DNA of 64,000 nucleotides from Gemmatimonas sp. (lineage in GTDB: Bacteria > Gemmatimonadota > Gemmatimonadetes > Gemmatimonadales > Gemmatimonadaceae): the NCBI GenBank assembly GCA_023910675.1, contig JAAVWC010000006.1:1-64000 (forward strand), in the 5' to 3' direction. This document shows, in pieces, positions 1 to 9,449 of this stretch. The translations under genes and the position numbers were made by a program. Numbering within the stretch: the stretch's first letter is position 1; each line of letters opens with the position of its first letter. The notes under the pieces were generated by a model. The model did not search any database, had not been told where the DNA came from, and was given only the letters and a program-made list of their open reading frames with translations.

Positions 1-357
1 CAGCCGCGTCTCACGCACTTTGCCCACAAGCCCGTACACCGACGCGTAAAAGCGCAGGTTCTCCGCCACCGTGAGCTCGTCGTACAAGCCGTAGCGCTGC
101 GACATGTAGCCGATGCGGCGGCGCACCTGTTCGGCGTTCGTGGTGATATCGAAGCCCGCGACAGTGGCAGTCCCGCTCGTGGGGACAACCAATCCGCAGA
201 GCATGCGAATGGTGGTCGTTTTGCCAGACCCGTTGGGGCCGAGCAGTCCAAACACTTCACCGCGCCGTATCTCGAGATCGAGGGCGTGCACCGCGACCAG
301 TGCGCCGAACTGCTTGTGCAGCGCGTGCGTCTGCACGACCGCCGGCGTCTCGCTCAC
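1..357 (-). CDS. ABC transporter ATP-binding protein (partial, runs off left edge)
   Basis: This is the N-terminal ~119 residues of an ABC ATPase that continues beyond the window. Walker A is visible as GLLGPNGSGKTTTIRML, followed by the Q-loop region (GYMSQRYGLYDELTV) typical of the drug/antibiotic exporter subfamily (CcmA/YbhF-like). The start is a GTG whose last bases overlap the stop of the upstream HlyD-type adaptor gene (GTGA), so the two are translationally coupled. It should energise an export permease encoded further left. The signature motif and Walker B lie outside the window, so substrate and full domain layout (single or tandem ATPase) cannot be judged. Confidence 0.9.
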   Translation of the reverse strand, partial: MSETPAVVQTHALHKQFGALVAVHALDLEIRRGEVFGLLGPNGSGKTTTIRMLCGLVVPTSGTATVAGFDITTNAEQVRRRIGYMSQRYGLYDELTVAENLRFYASVYGLVGKVRETRL

Positions 358-1341
358 GGTGCCGACGGCGGCAACGTGACCGTAATTGGCAGCCCCGCAC
401 GCAAGCGCTGCGTCGTGTCGCGGAATTCGATCTTGACCCCGAAGAGCAGATCTTCGCGTTCCTGCTCCGTGAGCGCCACGCGCGGCGTGAACTCCGCTTT
501 CGACGCAATCGCGGAAATGCGGCCGGCGAACGCGGTCGTGTCGCCATCGAGTCGTGCCCACAGCGTGTCGCCCGCCCGCAATCGCGGCAGCATGAACTGC
601 GACACGTAAATGCGCGCCCACGGTCGTGCCGGCTGACCAATGGTGACGGCACTCTGCCCCGCCGCCATCACTTCGCCGGGCTCCACGTTGCGGCTCGATA
701 CCACACCATCAACGGGGGCGACGAGCACCAGATCGTTCGCCGTCGCGCGCCATCCGTCCACCGCGGCCTGTGCGCCACGCACCTCGGCCGCCGCCGCGGC
801 GCGACGTTCCGGCCGCACGCCATCGCGAATGAGCTGCAGCTGAGCACGCGCGGCATCGCGGCGGCCGGACCGTTGCCCGCGCCGCCGCACGCGCCGCGTC
901 GAGCGACGCGCGACTGATATCGCCGCGCTGTGCCAGCGGCTCCAGGCGCACAAGGTCCGCCGCCGCCCGCACCGCGTCGGCATCGGCGACATCGAGCTCC
1001 TTTTGCGCTCGCGCAATCTCCGCCGGGCGCGCGCCGCGCGTGAGCTCCGCCGCCGCCTGCGCCGCGGCAGCGGCCCGCGCCTCGGCCTGCGCCACATTCG
1101 CAGTGAGTGTGGGCGTCGAAAACACGGCCAGCGTCTCCCCCGCGCGCACCCGGTCGCCCTCCGCCACCAGCACGCGCACGGCCCGCGCCACCTGCAATGG
1201 CCCCACATCCACCTCGACCATTTCCAGCGTGCCAACGGCGGTGGCCGACCCGTCTGATGTCCGACAGGCCGTCAGCCCCGCGACAGCGAATCCCAGCACC
1301 AGGGGAACGACCAGGGAATGGAGCTCAGCAGCGCGCGACAT
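354..1341 (-). pseudogene. HlyD/YbhG-type membrane fusion lipoprotein, frameshifted
   Basis: The periplasmic adaptor of the neighbouring ABC exporter. The N-terminal part begins with a lipoprotein signal (hydrophobic stretch ending LTAC near residue 26), then a biotinyl-lipoyl-like segment (VRVLVAEGDRVRAGETLAVF) and an Ala-rich coiled coil. The C-terminal half (second lipoyl half APVDGVVSSRNVEPGE, beta-barrel ending at the coupled ATPase start) lies in a different frame. The two frames meet in a GC run near 855-880; skipping one base joins them without loss of protein. Either the adaptor is broken or one extra base is present in the sequence; the same sign of error occurs in several other genes here, so a sequence error is more likely. 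Start chosen for the lipoprotein signal. Confidence 0.8.
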
Positions 1342-1454
1342 GTCTCGGGATGAGGGAGGACCTTTCAGGGATCGCTAACCATTGCCTCCGCAGCGCGGCG
1401 CGTCAAATGGGCCGCCACGATTACGGCGGCCCCAGGATTCGCTACTTTTGTGGC

Positions 1455-1907
1455 ATGTCCGACGCTCCTGATGGCCTGCCCCCGACGCTCGCCCGAACGC
1501 TGAAGCAATTCCGCCTGCTCGGTCGCGAAGACAAGATGCAGGCCCTGCTCTCCTGGTCCAAGAAACTCGAGCCGCTCCCCGAGCGGTTTGCCGAGCTCGA
1601 TCGCACCGACTTCACGGTGCCCGAGTGCCAAACCCGGGTCGACATTTTCCCTGAGTGGAAAGACGACGGCACGGTGCACTTTTACGCCGATGTGAACGCC
1701 CGGCAGTCGCCCACGGTGGCCGCTGTCCTCGCCATCACCTTTGCCGCCGTCAACGATCACCCCGCGTCCACCACACTCGCACTGCCTGCCGACTTCGTCC
1801 GACTGCTCATGCAGGACATCGGGCTCGGCGCGCGTGAAGGCGGGTTGGCCGCCATGGTCGCGCGACTCAAGCGATACGCCGCCGCAGCGGCCTGCACAGG
1901 ACTGTGA
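1455..1907 (+). CDS. SufE-like sulfur acceptor protein
   Basis: A 150-residue SufE-family protein. SufE accepts persulfide sulfur from the cysteine desulfurase SufS during Fe-S cluster assembly in the cytoplasm. The acceptor cysteine is present at about residue 58 in the motif VPECQTRV, which matches the family GCQSxV loop. Length agrees with the family (about 140-150). The ATG was chosen over longer in-frame extensions because the family alignment begins around PPTLARTLKQF. The stop overlaps the start of the acyltransferase gene by 4 nt. No sufS or sufBCD is nearby, so partners must be encoded elsewhere. Confidence 0.88.
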   Translation: MSDAPDGLPPTLARTLKQFRLLGREDKMQALLSWSKKLEPLPERFAELDRTDFTVPECQTRVDIFPEWKDDGTVHFYADVNARQSPTVAAVLAITFAAVNDHPASTTLALPADFVRLLMQDIGLGAREGGLAAMVARLKRYAAAAACTGL

Positions 1908-2689
1908 TGCTCGGTACGATGCTGAATTGGTGGGCGTGGACCGCGACCGTCCTGGTCGTGATGCTCGGCACCCCCGTGGTTGGACTCGTCTTTCTCTTCA
2001 CCGCGCCCTTCGACAAAGGGCGCTACGCGGCCGGCCGCATGTTTCGCGTTGTCGGTGTCACGGCAATGCGCCTGAACGGCCTGTGGACATTCCGGGTGCG
2101 CGGCTCGCTCGCCGATCCGCGCCGCCCGTATGTCGTGGTCGCCAATCACGAGTCGTACGCCGATGTCTTTCTCATCAGCTGCTTCCCGTGGGAAATGAAG
2201 TGGTTGAGCAAGGACACCATGTTCAAGATTCCGTGCATGGGGTGGATGATGCAGATGGCCGGCGACATCAGGCTCGTGCGCGGCAACCGCGACTCGACAC
2301 TCGATGCCATTGCCCAGTGCCGTGATCGGTTGGCCAAGAAGGTGAGTGTGATGATCTTCCCCGAAGGCACGCGCTCCAAGACCCAGGAGATGCTCCCCTT
2401 CAAGGACGGCGCGTTCCGCCTAGCCATCGAAAGTGGCGCACCCATTCTGCCCATCGCCGTCGCCGGGACGCGCAACGCCATGGCCAAGGGCACGTTTCGC
2501 TTCCTGAGCGCACGCGCACTGGCACAGGTACTCGAGCCCATCACCACCGCCGGCATGACGCTCGAGGATCTCCCGCGCCTCAAGGCGATGGCGCGTGAAC
2601 GCATCGATGATGGGCGTCGTGCGCTGGCGAGCGAGCTGGGCATTCCCATGCCGCCACGGAGTGCAACCGTCAATGTCCAGCCCGCATAA
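1904..2689 (+). CDS. 1-acyl-sn-glycerol-3-phosphate acyltransferase (PlsC family)
   Basis: Membrane-bound acyltransferase that would convert lysophosphatidate to phosphatidate in phospholipid synthesis. Visible motifs: an N-terminal hydrophobic helix (residues ~13-34), the catalytic NHESYAD block (NHX4D; His82, Asp87) and the substrate-binding FPEGTRS block at ~152-158, followed by GAPILPIAVAGT. 261 residues is the usual length. The start is GTG (or the ATG three bases on), overlapping the sufE-like stop, so the genes form a translationally coupled pair. The 3' end overlaps the next gene by 17 nt. Confidence 0.93.
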   Translation: MMLGTMLNWWAWTATVLVVMLGTPVVGLVFLFTAPFDKGRYAAGRMFRVVGVTAMRLNGLWTFRVRGSLADPRRPYVVVANHESYADVFLISCFPWEMKWLSKDTMFKIPCMGWMMQMAGDIRLVRGNRDSTLDAIAQCRDRLAKKVSVMIFPEGTRSKTQEMLPFKDGAFRLAIESGAPILPIAVAGTRNAMAKGTFRFLSARALAQVLEPITTAGMTLEDLPRLKAMARERIDDGRRALASELGIPMPPRSATVNVQPA

Positions 2690-3716
2690 CGGCGCATTCA
2701 ATAGCGCCCCGACAAGCGAAGCGTCCCTCGAAGCGCGCCTCGCCGCGCCCGATATCGAAACAATCGACGCGTTGGAGTCTCTCGGTGGCGACATCGTCAT
2801 TCTTGGCGCCGGCGGCAAAATGGGCCCGTCACTCGCCACCATGGCGCGACGGGCTATTGCCGACCGCGCGCGACGTGTCATTGCCGTGTCGCGCTTTACC
2901 GATGCACAGACGGCCGCCGCACTGAGCGCACAGGGCGTGGAGATACTGCGCGCCGACTTGTCCGACCCGCGCGCCATGGCCGAGCTGCCGTACGCCACCA
3001 ATGTCGTGTGGATGGCGGGACAGAAATTCGGCACCACCGGCGACCCCGTGGGCACGTGGACACAAAACGTGGTGGCCAGCGTGCACGCCGCCGAACGCTT
3101 TGCCGGTGCGCGTAGTGTGTGCTTCTCCACCGGGAACGTATATGGCCGCACACGCATCGCGAACGGTGGCTCCCAGGAGGGCGATCCCCTTGTACCCGAC
3201 GGTGAATACGCGGCCAGCTGCGTGGGCCGCGAGCGGGTGTTCGAAAGCGTCGCGCGCCGCACCGGTTCGCCGTTGCTACTCTACCGGTTGTTTTACGCGT
3301 GCGATCTGCGCTACGGCGTCGTCACCGAGCTCGCGTTGAAAGTCCTGCAGCAACAGCCCATCGATCTGCGCACGGCGTGGGTGAACATGATCTGGCAGGG
3401 CGACGCCAATCGTTTGGCGCTGCGAAGTCTGGTCACGGCCAACACACCCGCCCTCGCCCTCAACGTCACGGGCCCCATGGTGCGTGTACGCGAGGTGGCC
3501 GAATGTCTCGGCAAACACGCAGGCGTTGCGCCGCTCTTCGAGCATGACGAAGGCGCTGAGTCGCTCGTGGCCAACGTGACGCGGCTCGACGAACAGCTGC
3601 CGCACACCCCGCTGCCGCTCGACACCTTATGTGCGTGGGCTGTGTCGTGGATTCGCAACGACGGCCGGTTACTCAACAAGCCCACCAAGTTCGAGGTCCG
3701 CGATGGCCGGTTCTGA
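2673..3716 (+). CDS. NAD(P)-dependent epimerase/dehydratase family protein
   Basis: Extended SDR-type protein of 347 residues. A Rossmann fingerprint GAGGKMGPSLA follows the beta strand DIVILG near the N terminus, and a later segment (SVCFSTGNVYGR) matches the strand with the catalytic Ser/Thr region of UDP-sugar epimerases, although a clear YxxxK is not obvious. The ATG at 2673 was chosen because the coding similarity begins after it; it overlaps the acyltransferase gene by 17 nt. The gene overlaps the DapA-like gene downstream by 14 nt, so both probably act in one pathway, possibly catabolism of a sugar acid or similar keto-compound. Substrate unknown. Confidence 0.85.
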   Translation: MSSPHNGAFNSAPTSEASLEARLAAPDIETIDALESLGGDIVILGAGGKMGPSLATMARRAIADRARRVIAVSRFTDAQTAAALSAQGVEILRADLSDPRAMAELPYATNVVWMAGQKFGTTGDPVGTWTQNVVASVHAAERFAGARSVCFSTGNVYGRTRIANGGSQEGDPLVPDGEYAASCVGRERVFESVARRTGSPLLLYRLFYACDLRYGVVTELALKVLQQQPIDLRTAWVNMIWQGDANRLALRSLVTANTPALALNVTGPMVRVREVAECLGKHAGVAPLFEHDEGAESLVANVTRLDEQLPHTPLPLDTLCAWAVSWIRNDGRLLNKPTKFEVRDGRF

Positions 3717-4782
3717 GGGCGCCACGCCGGTGAATGTGCGGGCCGCGTTGCAGTCGGGGCTGGTCATTCCGGCGCACCCGCTGGCGCTCACGCCGCGGCG
3801 CGACATGGACGAGCGGCATCAGCGTGCGCTCACGCGCTACTATGTCGCCTCGGGGGCCGGCGGGATGGCGGTGGGCGTGCACACCACCGGCTTCCCCATT
3901 CACGACGCGAAGATCGGGCTGTACCGACCGGTGCTGGAGTTGGCCGCGGAAACCGCCACCGCGTCGCTCGAAGCACATGAACGTCCGTTCGTGCGCGTTG
4001 CCGGCCTCATTGGCGACACCGCGCAGGCGCAACGCGAAGCACAGATGGCACTCGCCCTCGGCTACCACTGCGGCCTGCTGTCTCTCGGCGCCTGGCGCGA
4101 CGCCACCGACGAGGCCATTCTCGCGCACTGCCGACGCGTGGCAGAAACCATTCCGCTGTTCGGGTTCTATCTGCAACCCGCCGTGGGTGGCCGCCGCCTC
4201 GAGTATCGTTTCTGGCGCGAGTTCGCCGAGATGGCAAACGTGGTGGCCATCAAAGTGGCGCCCTTCGATCGCTACGCCACGCTCGACGTCGTGCGCGCGC
4301 TCGCGGATGCGGGGCGCGATGACATTGCGCTGTACACGGGGAATGACGACGCCATTGTGCCCGATCTGCTGACCGATGTTCCGGTGCAAAGCGGCGGTCG
4401 TGCCTACACGCGCCACTTCGTGGGCGGGTTGCTTGGCCAGTGGGCGGTGTGGACGTCGCGCGCGGTGGAAATGCTGCAGGAGATCCGTGCGTGGCGCGAC
4501 AGCGGCGCCGACACCATACCGCGCGCGTGGCTCACCCGCGGTGCGGCACTGACCATGGCCAACGCTGTGGTCTTCGATGCGGCCAACAGCTACACCGGCT
4601 GCTTACCCGGTATTCTCGAAATACTGCGCCGGCAAGGGCTCGTGCGCGGCACGTGGACGTTCGATACGCACGAGCAGCTCTCGCCAGGTCAGGCCGACAT
4701 GCTCGCGCGACTTTCCGACTTGTATCCCGATCTCGTCGACGATGCGTTCGTTGCGGCGCACATCGACGAGTGGCTTCGTTAG
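3703..4782 (+). CDS. Dihydrodipicolinate synthase/N-acetylneuraminate lyase family protein
   Basis: A class I aldolase-type TIM barrel of 359 residues. The glycine-rich GAGGMAVGVHTTGF segment and the strand NVVAIKVAPFDRY, which would carry the Schiff-base lysine, match the DapA/NanA superfamily. It is longer than DapA itself (~290) and lacks the usual lysine-pathway context, so it is more likely a catabolic aldolase or dehydratase acting with the overlapping epimerase gene. The start was set at the ATG overlapping the previous stop. Its stop codon shares bases with the stop of the convergent hypothetical gene (TTAG), with no room for a terminator. Confidence 0.85.
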   Translation: MAGSEGATPVNVRAALQSGLVIPAHPLALTPRRDMDERHQRALTRYYVASGAGGMAVGVHTTGFPIHDAKIGLYRPVLELAAETATASLEAHERPFVRVAGLIGDTAQAQREAQMALALGYHCGLLSLGAWRDATDEAILAHCRRVAETIPLFGFYLQPAVGGRRLEYRFWREFAEMANVVAIKVAPFDRYATLDVVRALADAGRDDIALYTGNDDAIVPDLLTDVPVQSGGRAYTRHFVGGLLGQWAVWTSRAVEMLQEIRAWRDSGADTIPRAWLTRGAALTMANAVVFDAANSYTGCLPGILEILRRQGLVRGTWTFDTHEQLSPGQADMLARLSDLYPDLVDDAFVAAHIDEWLR

Positions 4783-5276
4783 GAGGCGACGAGGAAGCGC
4801 GCGTGCCAGCTGTCAGCTGCTTTTCGCTCGAAACCCGCTCTCCACGCACCCACCGAGGTGATCGTGGTGTCGAACACAGACGTGTCCCCCGCCACACGGC
4901 CCGCCGCGGCGAACGCACGGAACGACGGCCGGTCGCTGACCTGCACCAGGCCGCTCGCGTCGCGCCAGTACAACTGACCGCTGGCGACGAGCGAGCTGCC
5001 GACTTGCCCCTCGATGGCGCGCAGCGCGTGAAAGAGCGCGTCGATGGAACACCCCGAGGCGCCGGTGGCCGCTTCGTCGACCGCGACGACCAGAAACCGG
5101 TCATCACGCCATTCACGTGCGCACACCAGCGGCGCGCCGTGTGCACGCCACGCCCGCAGGTGGTCGTCGACCATAGCGAGTAACGCGACAGCGGCGGCCC
5201 CGGTAACCGGAGCCGCCGCCGCGAACACCCATGCACGCGCCTCATTGGGCAGCGTTTCGAAGTTCACAAGCGGCAT
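4779..5276 (-). CDS. Conserved hypothetical protein with GCSID motif
   Basis: A 165-residue soluble protein. It contains RDDRFLVVAVDE and, about ten residues later, SGCSIDALFHALRAIE. From memory this pattern resembles a family common in Bacteroidota that is often mislabelled 'ABC transporter ATPase' although it has no Walker motifs. No catalytic function can be assigned. It lies 9 bp downstream of the SPFH gene on the same strand and is probably co-transcribed with it. Confidence 0.75.
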   Translation of the reverse strand: MPLVNFETLPNEARAWVFAAAAPVTGAAAVALLAMVDDHLRAWRAHGAPLVCAREWRDDRFLVVAVDEAATGASGCSIDALFHALRAIEGQVGSSLVASGQLYWRDASGLVQVSDRPSFRAFAAAGRVAGDTSVFDTTITSVGAWRAGFERKAADSWHARFLVAS

Positions 5277-5285
5277 GGCCGCAAG

Positions 5286-6257
5286 TTACTGGTTCTTCGT
5301 CACACCCGGCAACTGCATCATGGGCATGGCACCGCCGGTCACCTGCGGCATCTGCCCGTTCCAGCGCTTCGCCATTTCGTACTGCACGAGCGTTTGCGTG
5401 ATACTGCGCGACAGCAACTCGTTCGCTTTGGCCTGCGCCTCGGCTTCCGCCATGATCGCCTTGGCACGACCCGCCGCCTTGATGCTGTCACCCTGGGCCT
5501 GGAACGTGTTCTTCTGCAACTCGTTCTGGGCCGTGAGCGCCTGTTGGGACATGACGTTCTTGAGCGAGATGGCGTCCATCACCGCCTTTGGCGCCCGGAA
5601 CTCGTTGAGCGTGAACTGCCGGACCGAGATGCCATACGGATCGAGGCGCTTCTGGAGTGCGGCCTGCGTGCGTGTCACCGTCTCCGCCTTCTTGGGACCG
5701 AGAATGTCGGCAATCATCTCCTGCCCCACCGTTTCCTGCAACGACTGACGGACGGCCTGCTTGATGAACCCGTGCGAAATGGTCTGGATATCGGTGCGGA
5801 ACGTCTGGTACAACGCCGGCACCTTCGTCCCATCCAGTTCGAACGACATGGACACGTCGAGCGACAGCGGCTGCCCCTCAACGGAGTTCACGTTGATCTC
5901 GTCGTTGTTGGGCGAGCCATCCGTGCTTTCCCGCGTGAGGACCAACGTCTGCATGAACGTCGGATACTCCGTGATGGCCGTGAAGAGCGGGTTGCGCAGG
6001 TGGAAGCCCGGGCCCAACGGCGTGGGTGACACCCCGCCGCCCGCACGGTTGATCACGATACCCACGTGCCCGGGTTCGATGTACGCAATCGTGGGACGCA
6101 CCAGCAGAATGGCGACCAGCAAGCCGACCGCCGCCACCGCCAGACGCGTCACGTTGCGTCCCCCGTTTCCGCCACCCGAGTTCTGGAGATTGTTTCGCAT
6201 CGCGCTGCCGAAGGAATCGCGCAGCCCGCCGAGCTTGTCATCAAGAGATGTAGCCAT
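5286..6257 (-). CDS. SPFH/prohibitin-family membrane protein
   Basis: A 323-residue protein with one N-terminal membrane helix (about residues 38-54, RLAVAAVGLLVAILLV) followed by the SPFH start EPGHVGIVINRAGGGV, a band-7 domain, and a helical region rich in Ala/Glu/Lys (AKAIMAEAEAQAKANELLSRS) typical of prohibitin and HflC-type proteins. Such proteins form ring assemblies that organise membrane proteases or microdomains. The ATG at 6257 was chosen because it starts just before the helix; it overlaps the small upstream gene by 17 nt. The C terminus is Met/Gly/Pro-rich (GGAMPMMQLPGV). Confidence 0.9.
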   Translation of the reverse strand: MATSLDDKLGGLRDSFGSAMRNNLQNSGGGNGGRNVTRLAVAAVGLLVAILLVRPTIAYIEPGHVGIVINRAGGGVSPTPLGPGFHLRNPLFTAITEYPTFMQTLVLTRESTDGSPNNDEINVNSVEGQPLSLDVSMSFELDGTKVPALYQTFRTDIQTISHGFIKQAVRQSLQETVGQEMIADILGPKKAETVTRTQAALQKRLDPYGISVRQFTLNEFRAPKAVMDAISLKNVMSQQALTAQNELQKNTFQAQGDSIKAAGRAKAIMAEAEAQAKANELLSRSITQTLVQYEMAKRWNGQMPQVTGGAMPMMQLPGVTKNQ

Positions 6258-6501
6258 GGACGGCTTCCTTATAGCAAAGGGGACAGAGCGGCTCACCGTT
6301 GGGAAGGCGCACAAGGTCTTCTTCGCGCTGCAACCCGTGAATGGGGCAGGTGAGTTCCGCCGTTTTATCGATGCGCTTGCGATTGGCCGTCTGCTTGATG
6401 CGACGGCCAAAGGGCGTAATGCCCAGCGCGGAAACCAAAAGCGTCCCCACCACGGCCAGCAGGCCGATGAAGAGGACACTCTCTACGATGATCGCGTTCA
6501 T
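6241..6501 (-). CDS. Small membrane protein with C-terminal zinc-ribbon-like cysteines
   Basis: An 86-residue protein: one N-terminal transmembrane helix (VESVLFIGLLAVVGTLLVSAL), a basic stretch, then CPIHG...LCPLC, i.e. a CxxH/CxxC pair spaced like a treble-clef or rubredoxin-type knuckle. It precedes and overlaps the SPFH gene, suggesting it works with that membrane complex. The internal ATG at 6501 puts the helix at the N terminus; an upstream in-frame start would add eight residues. Function unknown. Confidence 0.7.
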   Translation of the reverse strand: MNAIIVESVLFIGLLAVVGTLLVSALGITPFGRRIKQTANRKRIDKTAELTCPIHGLQREEDLVRLPNGEPLCPLCYKEAVHGYIS

Positions 6502-6661
6502 GTATACCAATCTTACGGGATGCACCCGAAAAAAGTGTCAAATCGCCACGCGGGCGGGGCATGCACCAGTGTCCGGGAACCGAATCCTCAACGGAGAAAT
6601 GAGCGTATCTCTCAATGCAGCAAGCGGTTACACGCGACCGACGGCTGCGTTCCGCTGCGAC

Positions 6662-8044
6662 TCAGTCTGTCGAGACACCCAGTTCGAAGCGCAACATCGA
6701 GGCGAGCGTGGGGAAGCGCCACACGAAGCCCTTCCGCTGCAGGACACCGGGCAGCACGCGCTGACTGGCAAGCACAGTCGCGTTCGCCATGTCGCTGCCG
6801 AGCGCCAGCCGTAGCGCAAACGCCGGCGCAGCCACGAACGACGGCCGCGACAACACATCACCCAGGGTCGTGGTAAACTGCGCGTTCGTCACGGGTTCCG
6901 GCGCCACGAGATTCACCGCACCGGACACATCGTCGCGCATGAGACAGAAGTGCATGGCGCCAATATGGTCGTCAAGGGCGATGGGACTGACCCACTGAGT
7001 GCCGCGGCCGAGAGTACCACCGACTCCGAGTTTGAAGAGCGGTGCCTGCTTGGCCAACGCGCCGCCGGCCGCGCCCTGTACGATGCCGGTGCGAAGGTGC
7101 ACGACGCGAATGCCCGCCTTCTCCGCCGGTGCCGTCGCGCCTTCCCATGCACGTCCCACTTCGGCGAGAAAGTCATCGCCAAAGCGGCTCGACTCGTCCA
7201 GCAGCTCATCACCGCGATTGCCGTACACACCAATGGCCGATCCACTCAACAGCACCGCCGGCCGTCGCGAGAGCTGCGCCAGTGTATGCGACAGCAGCGA
7301 CGTGCCTTCGACTCGACTCTCACGGATGGCGCGTTTGTGCGAATCCGACCATCGTTCCGCAATGCTGGCACCCGCCAGATGAATGACTGCGTCGACGCCT
7401 TCGAGCGCACGCGGGTCGAGCTGTCCGCGCGAGGGATTCCACGTAACATCGACCACACCGGGCTGGACCGCGCCACGTCCAATGCGAATGACCTTGTGCC
7501 CACCCGTGCTCAGAAACGCGGCCACTTGCGTACCGATGAATCCGGTGGCCCCCGTAATGGCGACGGTGAGTCGCGGACGCTGCGCATACGCCGCATGTCG
7601 CTCGATGTCATGCAACGTGATCGCATGACGATAGGCAAAGACGCGCTGCAGCGTGCCCGCCGCGAACGATCCGCCAACCGCCTCACCGAGACCGCCCAGC
7701 GGAAGCTCGTAGGCAATATGATCGTCGAGGACGCTGGCCGACGGACCGTCGGGCTCGATGCTGTGGGTGTGCACCCACGACGTGAACGGTCCTTCGAGCA
7801 TGACGTCACGAAACTGCCGGTTCGCGATATAGTCGCGGTGCTCGAGCGTCCACGTCGTGGGGATGGGGCCCGCGTGGACGCGGAGCTCGACGCGTGCGCC
7901 GTCCCGGATGCCCCCGACGTGCGACACCACTTCTGGACGATCCCACGGCGGGGAGAGCCGGAGAAAGGCGCCTGGACGTTCATGCCACGCAAACAGCTCT
8001 TCTGCGGACACGGGAACTCGGACTCGCTTGCGAAACTCCGGCAT
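6662..8044 (-). CDS. TIGR01777-family NAD-dependent epimerase with N-terminal SRPBCC domain
   Basis: A 460-residue two-domain protein. Residues ~1-150 form a START/SRPBCC-like domain (FRKRVRVPVSAEELFAWHERPGAF). Residues ~160-460 form an SDR of the YfcH/SulA family: TGATGFIGTQVAAFL nucleotide fingerprint, LAGASIAERW, SGSAIGVYGNRGD and FxLRLALGSDMAN. This fusion is a known architecture of the family. The internal ATG was chosen because it directly precedes the SRPBCC start. It lies 26 bp downstream of the glycosylase gene and is probably co-transcribed. Role in the cell is not established for the family. Confidence 0.88.
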   Translation of the reverse strand: MPEFRKRVRVPVSAEELFAWHERPGAFLRLSPPWDRPEVVSHVGGIRDGARVELRVHAGPIPTTWTLEHRDYIANRQFRDVMLEGPFTSWVHTHSIEPDGPSASVLDDHIAYELPLGGLGEAVGGSFAAGTLQRVFAYRHAITLHDIERHAAYAQRPRLTVAITGATGFIGTQVAAFLSTGGHKVIRIGRGAVQPGVVDVTWNPSRGQLDPRALEGVDAVIHLAGASIAERWSDSHKRAIRESRVEGTSLLSHTLAQLSRRPAVLLSGSAIGVYGNRGDELLDESSRFGDDFLAEVGRAWEGATAPAEKAGIRVVHLRTGIVQGAAGGALAKQAPLFKLGVGGTLGRGTQWVSPIALDDHIGAMHFCLMRDDVSGAVNLVAPEPVTNAQFTTTLGDVLSRPSFVAAPAFALRLALGSDMANATVLASQRVLPGVLQRKGFVWRFPTLASMLRFELGVSTD

Positions 8045-8070
8045 GCACTGCTCCTGCAGGACGACCTGCG

Positions 8071-8736
8071 CTACCAGCCGCCGGCGTCTTCGAGATCGAG
8101 TACACGCCAGCAATACCAACTGGCAACGCTTGCCCACGGACGCCAGTTCCGCGCGATCTTTTCCAGTCGCGCAGCATCAGGGAGCGCCCGGGTGCGGTAC
8201 ATGCGTTGCGCCCCCTTGCGTACGCCAAGGTCAAGTACGGGAAGCACGTCGGGGCGGCCCAGACGGAACATCAGGAACATCTGTGCGGTCCACGGGCCGA
8301 TACCACGCACCGGGACCAGCGCATCGATAATGGCCTGATCGTCCATCTCGTCGAGCGCATGCAGCGGGAGCCGCTCGTCGACGACGTGTTGGGCCAGGTC
8401 GCGCACCGCACGGACCTTGGCACTCGAGAGCCCGCACGCGCGCAGCGCCTCGTCGGCCATGGTGAGGATGACGTGCGGATCCGGCGCCTGCGGATCGCCA
8501 CCCAGAAGCGCCGTGAAGCGGCCGTGAATCGTGGCGGCGGCGCTGCCCGAGAGCTGCTGATAGATGATGTTGCGCACGAGATGGCCGAAGTGACTGCCTT
8601 CGCGCCGTGGTAACAGCGTGCACTTCCCAACGCGTTCGATGGCGCGTGCCATCGTCTCGTCCTGCGCACACAAGGCTTCGCGTGCGCGGACGAGACGGGC
8701 CGGCGTGAGTGTGTCGCACCGGGCCGGGCGAACCAC
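8071..8736 (-). CDS. DNA-3-methyladenine glycosylase II-like (HhH-GPD) protein
   Basis: Base-excision repair glycosylase of about 221 residues that would remove alkylated purines. The helix-hairpin-helix VRGIGPWTAQMFLMF is followed by DVLPVLDLGVRKG, which supplies the catalytic aspartate (about Asp169). The region HLVRNIIYQQLSGSAAATI is the typical early helix. No N-terminal AlkA domain is present, so it resembles the short archaeal/Gram-positive type. The GTG start leaves 1 bp after the secreted-protein gene; a shorter start at an internal ATG is possible. Confidence 0.88.
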   Translation of the reverse strand: MVRPARCDTLTPARLVRAREALCAQDETMARAIERVGKCTLLPRREGSHFGHLVRNIIYQQLSGSAAATIHGRFTALLGGDPQAPDPHVILTMADEALRACGLSSAKVRAVRDLAQHVVDERLPLHALDEMDDQAIIDALVPVRGIGPWTAQMFLMFRLGRPDVLPVLDLGVRKGAQRMYRTRALPDAARLEKIARNWRPWASVASWYCWRVLDLEDAGGW

Positions 8737-8737
8737 G

Positions 8738-9325
8738 TTACATCGTGGAGCTGAACATGATGTGCGCCTTTGGCGTGCCAGGCAGCATGAGCCACGGCTT
8801 GGTGTCCGACGGCACGGTGCTGAGCCCCGTCGTCGCGGGCGTCGCGAACGGAATGTAGACCACGAAGAGATTGCGACCGTTCTTCACGCTGCCGGTCGAT
8901 GCATCAAAGCTATCGGCAAAGATCTGATACAATGCGGCGGGCGCCGTAGGCATCTTGATCTTCCCCGACTTCACCTCGGCAAAGCGCGCTGTATCGACCT
9001 GTGCGCCCTTGACGCCATCCGCGCGGAGCGAACGCCCGCGTGCCATGAACGGCTCCATGGTGTCGGCATAGCAGGAGACGTGGAATCTCTCCTCGGCCGG
9101 ATCGTCTGCGAGGCAGAGCATCCCATTTTTCCCCGCGCGCAGCAGCTCGAGTTTTCCAGGTACGCGATACCCCATGACGCCGGCCCCGTCACGCATCTCC
9201 TTGGGTAGCGCGAGCACCGCGCCCGCAATCTGCTCAGATACCGGCGCGACACTCTGCGCCTCCAGAATTGCCGGGAGCGTGACGACACTCACAGCGGACA
9301 GCAGCCCGAGAATGATTCTGTTCAT
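8738..9325 (-). CDS. Secreted hypothetical protein
   Basis: A 195-residue protein with a clear Sec signal peptide (Lys-poor but hydrophobic: RIILGLLSAVSVVTLPAILEAQS), so it is exported. The mature part contains GMLCLADDP and FHVSCYADTMEPF, giving two cysteines that could pair. The ATG at 9325 was chosen because it starts the signal peptide. No family recognised. It heads a short minus-strand run with the glycosylase and TIGR01777 genes. Confidence 0.75.
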   Translation of the reverse strand: MNRIILGLLSAVSVVTLPAILEAQSVAPVSEQIAGAVLALPKEMRDGAGVMGYRVPGKLELLRAGKNGMLCLADDPAEERFHVSCYADTMEPFMARGRSLRADGVKGAQVDTARFAEVKSGKIKMPTAPAALYQIFADSFDASTGSVKNGRNLFVVYIPFATPATTGLSTVPSDTKPWLMLPGTPKAHIMFSSTM

Positions 9326-9449
9326 ACGGCAGCCCTGATGAAGGAATCGCCATCCCCCGACCCATGAGGGGTGGCACGTGATGTTTTGTACACCTATGGC
9401 GCGTTGCCCTCGTCGTGACGTGGGCTGGTGCTCATATTCTACAGTCGAT